Below are positions 6,973 through 12,142 of a DNA stretch of 12,142 bases, piece by piece. The DNA is from DATHYZ01 sp035458865. Lineage in GTDB: Bacteria; Chloroflexota; Limnocylindria; Limnocylindrales; CSP1-4. The notes beneath the pieces are model-generated. The model did no database searches. It was given only the letters and a program-made list of their open reading frames with translations, and was not told the DNA's origin. The stretch covers positions 1 through 12,142 of the forward strand of contig DATHYZ010000055.1 of NCBI GenBank assembly GCA_035458865.1. Direction: 5' to 3'. Every line of letters starts with the position of its first letter. The stretch's first letter is position 1. The position numbers were made by a program, and so were the translations under genes.

Positions 6973-8232
6973 GTGCCCTTCACCCTGCTCCAAGGCGGCG
7001 TCCCCGCCGACCCGATCACCCTGGCTGCGTCGACCGCCCCTACCGAGGTGCTCTTCGGGCTGTTCCTCCTTCTCCTCGCCGCAAAGCTCGGGGAGGAGGC
7101 GGCCAGGCGGTTGGGTCAGCCTGCCGTCGTCGGCGAGTTGATCGGCGGATTCCTCGTCGGTCCCTTCGCCCTCGGTGGTCTCATCGGCCTCCCCGAGCCC
7201 GGTGAGACCGCGGCGGTCTTCGCGGAGATCGGCGTCGTCATCCTGCTCTTCGCCGTGGGCCTCGAGGTCCGGCTCGACGACCTCTTCGCCGTCGGCCGTC
7301 CGGCCGTCCTGACGGCTCTCATCGCGATGGTCCTGCCGATCGCGGCCGGTTTCGCCATCGGGGTGGCCATCAACGAGCCGTTCGGGACCGCGGCGTTCAT
7401 CGGCCTTGCCCTGGCGGCGACCAGCATCGGCATCACGAGTCGGGTCCTCGCCGACATGAACGTGCTCGATCGGGCCTTCTCACGGGTGGTCCTGGGGGCG
7501 GCCGTGATCGACGACGTCCTGGCGCTCATCCTCATCGGCATCGTGTCGGGGCTTGTCGAGGGCGACCTGTCGGCGACGACCTTCGTGGCCGCCGTCGCCG
7601 GAGTGGCCCTCGTCATCCTGGGGTTCGCCATCGCCCGGCGGGCGCGCGGCGTCCGGCGCGAGGCCTTCACCTGGCCGCTCTTCGCCGACACGCCCCTCGT
7701 CCCGGCGTTCCTCATGATGCTGGCCTTCTCGCTGCTCGCCGTGTTCGTGGGCCTGGCCGCCATCATCGGTGCCTTCGTCGCCGGGCTGATCGTCGCCGAG
7801 ACCGAGGCGCGCGAGGAGCTCGAGCACGAGATCCGGCCGCTGGCCTCGATCTTCACGCCGTTCTTCTTCGCCTTCACGGGCGCCCAGCTCAACCTCGGAG
7901 CCCTCGCCGACCCGGCGATCACCGCCCTGGCCATCCTGCTCGCCGTCGTCGGCGTGGTCACCAAGGCGCTCGGCGGCATCCTCGGCGCCCGTCGCCTCGG
8001 GCGATGGGGCTCGATCGCCGTCGGCGTCGGCATGGTGCCCCGCGGCGAGGTCGGCATCGTCGTGGTCACCCTGGGGCTCGCTGCCGGCGTGCTGACCGAG
8101 TCGCTCTTCAGTGCCGTCCTGATCGCGGTCGTCCTCACCACGGTGATCGCCCCGTTCCTCCTGAACTGGGCGATCCCGAAGGCGGTCGAGGAGCGGGTCC
8201 ACGCCCACGACCCCGGGTCCGGGACGGCCTAG
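6973..8232 (+). CDS. CPA2-family cation/proton antiporter
   Basis: A 419-aa integral membrane protein of the monovalent cation:proton antiporter-2 (KefB/NapA-like) family. Recognisable features: GQPAVVGELIGGFLVGP near the first helices, EIGVVILLFAVGLEV, ATSIGITSRVLADMN, the paired aspartates VIDDVLAL (Asp180-Asp181) typical of electrogenic DD-type CPA antiporters, and GMVPRGEVGIVV late in the protein. About 12 spans are apparent. It lacks the C-terminal TrkA-N nucleotide-binding domain of KefB/KefC, so it is closer to the NapA/GerN type. GTG at 6973 has GGGAGG (6958-6963) 9 nt upstream. It likely exchanges Na+ or K+ for H+; the ion is not determinable. It is convergent with the J-domain gene, leaving 15 bp and no visible terminator. 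Confidence 0.92.
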   Translation: MPFTLLQGGVPADPITLAASTAPTEVLFGLFLLLLAAKLGEEAARRLGQPAVVGELIGGFLVGPFALGGLIGLPEPGETAAVFAEIGVVILLFAVGLEVRLDDLFAVGRPAVLTALIAMVLPIAAGFAIGVAINEPFGTAAFIGLALAATSIGITSRVLADMNVLDRAFSRVVLGAAVIDDVLALILIGIVSGLVEGDLSATTFVAAVAGVALVILGFAIARRARGVRREAFTWPLFADTPLVPAFLMMLAFSLLAVFVGLAAIIGAFVAGLIVAETEAREELEHEIRPLASIFTPFFFAFTGAQLNLGALADPAITALAILLAVVGVVTKALGGILGARRLGRWGSIAVGVGMVPRGEVGIVVVTLGLAAGVLTESLFSAVLIAVVLTTVIAPFLLNWAIPKAVEERVHAHDPGSGTA

Positions 8233-8247
8233 CGTCCGGTCGCCGAC

Positions 8248-8877
8248 TCAGCGCCGGAAGAGGCCGCGCCCCTCGCGCTGGCCGTGCGGCGCAGTGCGAC
8301 GCCGGCCGGCCTTCCGCAGGAGGGCGTCGATCTCCTCGCGGTAGGCCCGGCCGATCGGCGCTCGATCGAGCCACTCGATGTATTCGAGGTCGGTGCGGGC
8401 GATCTCGCCGAGCGACCACCCGGCGTACCGCCCGAAGCCGAGGACCGTCCCGGACGGCTTGCCCGGGGGAGGGCCGGCGGCGCCATGGCCCTCGGCCCCG
8501 CGCATCGTCGAGGGGTCGTAGCCGCCACCCGAGGTCGACCGGCCGCTCGTCCAGTCCGGCGAGACCGATTGAGCGTGCCCCGTCGGTGGGCCGGGCGCAG
8601 CCGTCGGTCCAGGCCCCGGAGGCGGCGATGGCAGCGGGTCCGAGGCGACACGCCGCGCGCGACTCCGGTCGTATGCGGCCCGCCGGTCGGGATCCCCGAG
8701 TACCTCCCAGGCGGCATTGAGCCGGGCCATCCGCTCCGGGTCCGCCGAACCCCCGACATCGGGGTGGAACTTGCGGGCCAGGCGGTGGTAGGCGGCCTGG
8801 ATCACCTCCGGGTCCGCCTCGGGGTCGACCTGGAGCACCTTGTAGAGATCGGGCGGCACGCTCGGATCCAGGCTCAT
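8248..8877 (-). CDS. J-domain protein with C-terminal ExoX-like/DUF3820-like module
   Basis: A 209-aa protein with an N-terminal J domain (about residues 10-71): helix II AAYHRLARKF, the HPD motif at 38-40 required to stimulate DnaK/Hsp70 ATPase, and helix III RLNAAWEVLGDPDRRAAYD. A Pro/Gly-rich disordered linker (about 80-142) follows. The C-terminal segment (about 146-190) reads GFGRYAGWSLGEIARTDLEYIEWL, resembling the small ExoX C-terminal/DUF3820 module (pattern FGK-x-x-G-x-x-L ... YL-x-WL). There are no zinc-finger or DnaJ C-terminal substrate-binding domains, so it is a type III (class C) J protein, not canonical DnaJ. The ATG at 8877 lies 10 nt after the AI-2E gene stop, implying co-transcription. 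Target recruitment through the C-terminal module is inference. Confidence 0.88.
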   Translation of the reverse strand: MSLDPSVPPDLYKVLQVDPEADPEVIQAAYHRLARKFHPDVGGSADPERMARLNAAWEVLGDPDRRAAYDRSRARRVASDPLPSPPPGPGPTAAPGPPTGHAQSVSPDWTSGRSTSGGGYDPSTMRGAEGHGAAGPPPGKPSGTVLGFGRYAGWSLGEIARTDLEYIEWLDRAPIGRAYREEIDALLRKAGRRRTAPHGQREGRGLFRR

Positions 8878-8887
8878 CGTGCCGCGG

Positions 8888-10180
8888 TCAGGATCCGCCG
8901 GGCCGCTCGGGATCGGGCGGCGTCGCGTCGGCCCCTGCTTCGGGGGGCTCGTCCCCGCCCGTCGTTCCGCCCGCCTCGGCCGCCGCCGCGGCGGCCTGGG
9001 CCCGGCGCCAGGCAGCCGGCCGGAGGGCCCGCGTCTCGGCTTCGGACACCGGCACCGGCTCCGGGGCGAGGCGCATGAACAGGTACCGGAGCACGTCCCG
9101 CCCCGTGGCGGTCACCGGGATCGCGAGGATCGCCCCGAGGAGACCGCCGAGCGCCCCGCCCAGGACGATGACGAACAGGACGGCCGACGGGTGGAGGTCG
9201 ACGGCATCGCCCTGGATCTTGGGGACGAGGAAGTTGTTCTCCAGCTGCTGGACCAGCAGGTAGAGGAGCAGCACCGCGATCGCCGCGTCCAGGCCCCCCG
9301 TGGCACCGAGGATGAGCGCCGGGATGGCGGCGATGATCGGGCCGATGATCGGGACGAGCTCCAGGACGCCGGCGATGATGGCCAGGAACACCGCGAACCT
9401 GGTGAACACCGGGTCGACGAAGATCCCGAGGAGCTCGAGGCCGACGAACGTCGCCACGCCGACGACGACGCCCAGGAGGAGCTGGCCGCGCAGCCAGCGC
9501 CCGAAGACCCGCTCGATCACCCGCCCCAGCGCTCTCGCATCGGCTCGCCACGTCTCCGGCAGTGAATCGAGCGCGCCGGCGACGAGGGTCGGCCGGTCCT
9601 TCAGCAGGTAGAAGACGAAGATCGGGATCACGAAGTAGGCGACGACCGACGTGGCGACGCGGGCGATCGGTCCGGCGAACTGGAAGATCTGCAGGAAGCC
9701 GAGCAGCTCGTCGAGGCCGGGTCGCGGGCCCTCGCCCGTCAGCGATGCGACCAGCTCGTCGAGCTGGAGGGCGATCTCCGCCCGGACCTCCTCCGAGAGC
9801 CAGGCGAGCCCTGCCACGAACTCCTGGAGGGCCCCCACCCACTGGCGGAGGAGCTCGGGGAGCTGGTCCACGAAGTCGGCCAGCTGCTCGACCAGGGCGA
9901 GGATCGTGATCCGGCCGACCAGGACCAGGACGGCGACGATCAGGACGTAGAGCGCCAGGATGCCGATCCAGCGCGGAAGGCGCAGCCGGCGGTTCAGGAA
10001 GGTGACGACCGGGTCGAGGATGTAGGCGACAAGGAGCCCAAGGACGAACGGGCCCAGGGCGTCGCCGCCGAGGTACAGGAGCGTGCCCACGACGAGGGCC
10101 GTGAGGACCGCCAGCGCGACCTGCGGGGTCGGCATCCGGACCCGGCGCACGGGCGGCGTGGGGCGGGCGCCCTCCTCCAT
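8888..10180 (-). CDS. AI-2E family transporter (TqsA/PerM-like membrane protein)
   Basis: A 430-aa polytopic membrane protein. The family layout is clear: two N-terminal helices with FVLGLLVAYILDPVVTFLNRR, a third helix, a large amphipathic region (about residues 100-165, QLADFVDQLPELLRQW onward), then YFVIPIFVFYLLKD, RWLRGQLLLG, LELVPIIGPIIAAIPA and LENNFLVPKIQGDAVDLHP. An Ala/Gly/Pro-rich hydrophilic tail of about 60 residues ends the protein. Members export varied substrates; a true AI-2 role cannot be assumed, and some related proteins are Na+/H+ antiporters or lipid-linked transporters. The open frame extends far upstream, but that extension is antisense to the DUF2344 gene. ATG at 10180 is chosen; ATG at 10135 is an alternative. 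TAGTCT just upstream suggests a nearly leaderless mRNA. The J-domain gene follows after 10 nt. Confidence 0.93.
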   Translation of the reverse strand: MEEGARPTPPVRRVRMPTPQVALAVLTALVVGTLLYLGGDALGPFVLGLLVAYILDPVVTFLNRRLRLPRWIGILALYVLIVAVLVLVGRITILALVEQLADFVDQLPELLRQWVGALQEFVAGLAWLSEEVRAEIALQLDELVASLTGEGPRPGLDELLGFLQIFQFAGPIARVATSVVAYFVIPIFVFYLLKDRPTLVAGALDSLPETWRADARALGRVIERVFGRWLRGQLLLGVVVGVATFVGLELLGIFVDPVFTRFAVFLAIIAGVLELVPIIGPIIAAIPALILGATGGLDAAIAVLLLYLLVQQLENNFLVPKIQGDAVDLHPSAVLFVIVLGGALGGLLGAILAIPVTATGRDVLRYLFMRLAPEPVPVSEAETRALRPAAWRRAQAAAAAAEAGGTTGGDEPPEAGADATPPDPERPGGS

Positions 10181-10188
10181 CGTGGCGC

Positions 10189-10194
10189 AGACTA
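10189..10194 (-). promoter_or_regulatory. Possible -10 element for the AI-2E/J-domain operon
   Basis: On the minus strand TAGTCT (4 of 6 to TATAAT) ends 8 nt before the ATG at 10180, so a start point 6-8 nt downstream would make a leaderless or nearly leaderless transcript. No good -35 is visible, and the divergent DUF2344 gene starts only 42 bp from this gene. Confidence 0.3.
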
Positions 10195-10222
10195 CCAGAG
10201 CAAGGGAGGGCCACCGAGACCG

Positions 10223-10966
10223 ATGAGCACGCCCGTCCAGCGCTGGCGGATCGTCTACCGACGCGGCCCCGGAGCCAGTGGCCTCGCCCAGCGCGACGAG
10301 CTCGCGGCGTGGGAGGCTGCCCTCGCGGCGACGGGGCTCCCGCTCGTCACCACCGGCGGCGAGCGACAGCGGCCCCGACTCGCGGCGGCGGTCCAGCTCC
10401 CGGTCGGCATGACGGCAGACGCCGAGCCGATCGAGATCCTGCTCATGGAGCGCCGGACCCGGGCCGAGGTCCGGGCCGCCATCGAGACGTGCCTTCCCCC
10501 GGACCATGCGCTGGTCGATGTCCACGACGTCTGGATCGGAGCTCCGTCGCTGCCGGCGTCCGTCGTGGCGGCCGACTACCGGGTCCTCGTCGAGGCCGAG
10601 CCCGAACCCGTGGCCCCGCTCCGGGCCGCTCTCGAACCGGCGGTCGTTCGCCTGCTGTCCGCCGACCGCCTGCCGCGCGAGCGGGCGAAGGCCGACCGGG
10701 TGGTCGGGTACGACCTGCGGCCGTTCATGCTCGACCTTGGTGTCGAGGACGATCCCGCGGGTGAGTCGGGCCGGGCCGTCCTGACGATGCGCCTCCGGGT
10801 CGATCCGCAGCTGGGCGCCGGCCGACCCGACGAGGTGGTCGCCGCCGTGGCCGACGCCGCACGGACCGGGCTCGTCATCAGCGGAGGGGTGCGCATCGGC
10901 CTGGGGTTCGCCGACGAGCCGCCGGCCGGGACACGCGCCGACCCGCGGTCCGCCCCAGCGAGCTGA
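10223..10966 (+). CDS. DUF2344 / TIGR03936-type (radical SAM-associated) protein, diverged
   Basis: A 247-aa protein resembling the DUF2344 family usually annotated 'radical SAM-linked protein'. The N-terminal half keeps the family layout: a WRIVYRR first strand, an alternating helix RDELAAWEAALAATGLPL, RPRLAAAVQLPVGM followed by a conserved acidic residue (AEPIEILL), then PPDHALVDVHDVWI. Two family signatures appear altered: the usual SHLD-like segment reads AQRDEL and the usual SEGFNPHP-like segment reads TGGERQRP. Members are commonly fused to, or placed beside, a radical SAM protein and near rng/rne, rplU, rpmA and obgE; none is in this window. The ATG at 10223 has an AGGGAGGG stretch at 10203-10210, 12 nt upstream. 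The molecular function of the family is unknown to me. Confidence 0.7.
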   Translation: MSTPVQRWRIVYRRGPGASGLAQRDELAAWEAALAATGLPLVTTGGERQRPRLAAAVQLPVGMTADAEPIEILLMERRTRAEVRAAIETCLPPDHALVDVHDVWIGAPSLPASVVAADYRVLVEAEPEPVAPLRAALEPAVVRLLSADRLPRERAKADRVVGYDLRPFMLDLGVEDDPAGESGRAVLTMRLRVDPQLGAGRPDEVVAAVADAARTGLVISGGVRIGLGFADEPPAGTRADPRSAPAS

Positions 10967-10970
10967 GGCG

Positions 10971-10984
10971 CACGCGTCCGCGTG
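10971..10984 (+). terminator. Short hairpin just after the DUF2344 gene
   Basis: CACGC (10971-10975), loop GTCC, GCGTG (10980-10984), then TTCC. The stem starts 4 nt after the stop codon. Only two T residues follow, so it would be a weak terminator. Confidence 0.3.
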
Positions 10985-10996
10985 TTCCGACACCGG

Positions 10997-11002
10997 TACA
11001 AT
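10997..11002 (+). promoter_or_regulatory. Possible -10 element for the lipoprotein gene
   Basis: TACAAT (5 of 6 to TATAAT) gives a predicted start near 11009 and a leader of about 155 nt. No recognisable -35 or extended -10 TGN is present, so confidence is low. The AT-richness of the hexamer stands out in the GC-rich surroundings. Confidence 0.35.
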
Positions 11003-11163
11003 GCGCGGGCGCCACAGACGCGTGGCATGCTCGGGGTCGGCGGCAAGGGCGATCCAGGGAACCCGCGATCGCCCCCGAAGGTCCCGGGGCCGGGTATGGC
11101 AGTCCCAGCCCCACGCGGCCTGTTGGGGCGAGCTGACAACCCGGTGCGATACAGGAGCGTCCG

Positions 11164-11658
11164 ATGCGTCCCCGACCCCTGACCATCCTCACCCTGACCC
11201 TCTGCGCCGTCGTCCTTGCGGTCGCGGCCTGCTCGGGCGACCAGCCGAGCGCCCCGGAGACCGTGACCGTCACGCACGCGGCCGTGACGCCCGTCGCGAC
11301 CATCACGGGAGCGGCCGACGGCGTCGGGACCGTGCGCCTGTTCCACGCCGAGGCGACCTTCGAGGGCATCGGCCCCGGCTCCTTCGACGCCACGATGACC
11401 ACCACGTGGGTGGATGCGGCGGCCGGCGCGGAGACGCGGATCACCACGATCGTGTTCGTGCTCGACGGGAGCAACGACCAGCTCATCATCGAGGGGTCGT
11501 CGATCTATCCCACGGCCGGCTCGACGATCGCGCTCGCCGCCACCGTGACGAGACCGGTCATCGGCGGTTCCGGCACCTGGTCGGGCGCACGCGGATCGGC
11601 CGAGACGACGCACCTGGCGGACGGTTCCTGGGAGCACGTGTTCACGCTGGTGCCCTGA
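11164..11658 (+). CDS. Small lipoprotein with allene-oxide-cyclase/dirigent-like barrel signature
   Basis: A 164-aa secreted lipoprotein. The N-terminus has basic residues (RPRP), a hydrophobic core and a lipobox VAAC with the lipidated cysteine at Cys23, so it should be cleaved by signal peptidase II and anchored outside the membrane. After a Thr/Ala/Val-rich linker (about 28-48) the rest is predicted beta-rich: alternating strands such as GTVRLFHAEATFEGIG and TRITTIVFVLDGSNDQLII, and a late RPVIGGSGTWSGARGSAETT segment. That last stretch resembles the GGTGxFxGARG signature of allene oxide cyclase/dirigent-like barrel proteins, an inference from pattern rather than a search. The ATG has AGGAG (11153-11157) at 6-nt spacing. 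It follows the structured leader and precedes a membrane protein by 61 nt. No enzymatic function is assigned. Confidence 0.85.
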   Translation: MRPRPLTILTLTLCAVVLAVAACSGDQPSAPETVTVTHAAVTPVATITGAADGVGTVRLFHAEATFEGIGPGSFDATMTTTWVDAAAGAETRITTIVFVLDGSNDQLIIEGSSIYPTAGSTIALAATVTRPVIGGSGTWSGARGSAETTHLADGSWEHVFTLVP

Positions 11659-11719
11659 TCACGGCTCGCACCCCGCGCCGGGCACCCATGGACCGGCGGC
11701 TCACGAGGCGGAGAGCACC

Positions 11720-12142
11720 ATGACCCTGTTCGAGTACCTCTCGATCGCGTACACGCTGGTGCTCTCGTTCGCCGCCGTCCGCCTCCTGGACGGCCTGTCC
11801 CATGCGTTCGTGGCCCACCGCAGGTACTGGGTCCATGCGGCCTACGTGGGCTTGATGCTCCTCGCTGTGCTGGTGGTGTTCTGGACGCACTGGTCGGCCC
11901 ACGATCTGGATTGGACGTTCCTGACGTTCGCCGTCAACCTCTCGGGACCGGGCGTGGTCTATGTCCTATCCCGCACCCTCGTGCCCGACGAGCCGGGGGC
12001 CGTGGCTTCCTGGCGTGACTACTACTTCTCGGTCCGGGGGCGCTTCTTCGGGGGGCTCTGTGCCTGGGCGGTGCTCATGTTCGCTCAGACCACGCTGGTC
12101 GTGGGCGTGCCACTGCTCCACGCCTCGCGGAGCATCCCGGTG
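11720..12142 (+). CDS. Uncharacterized multi-pass membrane protein (3' end beyond window)
   Basis: An open frame from ATG 11720 runs 141 codons to the window edge with no stop. GGAG (11710-11713) lies 6 nt upstream. Four likely membrane segments are visible: about residues 7-27 (LSIAYTLVLSFAAVRLLDGL), 37-57 (WVHAAYVGLMLLAVLVVFW), 64-86 (WTFLTFAVNLSGPGVVYVLS) and 109-132 (FFGGLCAWAVLMFAQTTLVV). A conserved-looking loop SWRDYYFSVRGRFF separates the last two. It resembles small hypothetical membrane proteins found in diverse bacteria, with no known function, and has no catalytic or transport motif I recognise. Tryptophan and tyrosine are frequent. It may be co-transcribed with the lipoprotein 61 nt upstream. 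Codon use matches its neighbours, so I see no sign of recent transfer. Confidence 0.8.
   Translation, partial: MTLFEYLSIAYTLVLSFAAVRLLDGLSHAFVAHRRYWVHAAYVGLMLLAVLVVFWTHWSAHDLDWTFLTFAVNLSGPGVVYVLSRTLVPDEPGAVASWRDYYFSVRGRFFGGLCAWAVLMFAQTTLVVGVPLLHASRSIPV

Larger units (their letters stand above)
10967..11163 (+). other. 197-nt gap with structured leader upstream of the lipoprotein gene
   Basis: This gap has no convincing gene. Possible helices on the plus strand: 11006-11012 with 11157-11163 (7 bp including one G-U, ending right at the ATG); 11011-11015/11022-11026 (5 bp, 6-nt loop); 11031-11035/11074-11078 enclosing 11048-11054/11067-11073; 11086-11090 with 11092-11094 pairing to 11104-11106 and 11108-11112; and 11119-11123/11151-11155, which would hide part of the AGGAG ribosome-binding site. 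The first two share bases and so compete. The pattern suggests a cis-regulatory RNA, but high GC makes hairpins common and I recognise no known riboswitch core. Confidence 0.4.

Noticed and set aside
10181..10993. Upstream extension of the AI-2E reading frame to 701 codons
   Set aside because: The added part is antisense to the DUF2344 gene and has no membrane or family features; the conserved protein begins near 10180.
11006..11163. SRP (4.5S) RNA or another known RNA family in the leader
   Set aside because: GAACCC and CCCGAAGG pieces recall SRP RNA, but the GGAAGG-AGCAGC core of the SRP apical domain is missing; cobalamin, FMN, TPP and 6S cores were also not found.
10982..11182. 66-codon plus-strand open frame in the lipoprotein leader
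   Set aside because: It lacks a ribosome-binding site, has random Pro/Arg/Gly composition and overlaps the lipoprotein start; the RNA-structure reading fits better.
11403..11408. CACGTG core inside the lipoprotein gene, and another at 11635-11640, as parS sites
   Set aside because: Neither has the outer parS arms, and both fall in coding sequence where the hexamer can arise by chance.

Overview
The window is a GC-rich (roughly 70%), densely packed bacterial chromosomal segment. Short intergenic gaps, several GTG starts, 4-nt stop/start overlaps and the gene set (ParAB with parS, MreD-PBP2-RodA, AI-2E permease, a J-domain protein, a DUF2344/TIGR03936-type protein) suggest a GC-rich Chloroflexota-like bacterium, perhaps of the Limnocylindria/Ellin6529 type. 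That placement is inference from protein flavour and gene order, not a database result. I see no phage genes, transposase, CRISPR array, tRNA or rRNA.

Layout. (1) 1-979, minus strand: the 5' end of parB and a complete parA, overlapping by ATGA. (2) 980-1368: a 389-bp divergent control region with a perfect match to the parS consensus, an inverted repeat and a good sigma-70-type promoter pointing right. (3) 1369-4989, plus strand: mreD, mrdA (PBP2) and rodA, the cell-elongation peptidoglycan genes, without mreB or mreC beside them. (4) 5144-8232, plus strand: a CBS-pair protein, an ArsB/NhaD-type permease and a CPA2 cation/proton antiporter, spaced 11 and 15 nt apart, so probably one ion-homeostasis operon. 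(5) 10180-8248, minus strand, convergent with (4): an AI-2E family membrane protein, then a J-domain protein with a C-terminal ExoX-like/DUF3820-like module. (6) 10223-10966, plus strand: a divergent, diverged DUF2344 (radical-SAM-associated) protein without its radical SAM partner. (7) 10967-11163: a 197-nt gap with a nested set of possible RNA helices ending at the next start codon. (8) 11164-12142, plus strand: a small lipoprotein with an allene-oxide-cyclase/dirigent-like barrel signature, then a multi-pass membrane protein cut off by the window end.

How the parts relate: ParA, ParB and parS move replicated origins apart, while MreD, PBP2 and RodA build the side wall. Their divergent arrangement around one parS site places segregation and elongation genes side by side and suggests an origin-proximal location (inference). 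The most unusual items are the perfect parS between parA and the elongasome operon, the folded leader upstream of the lipoprotein, the orphan DUF2344 protein with an altered signature, and the J-domain/DUF3820-like fusion. I did not find a clear candidate for an entirely new multi-gene system.
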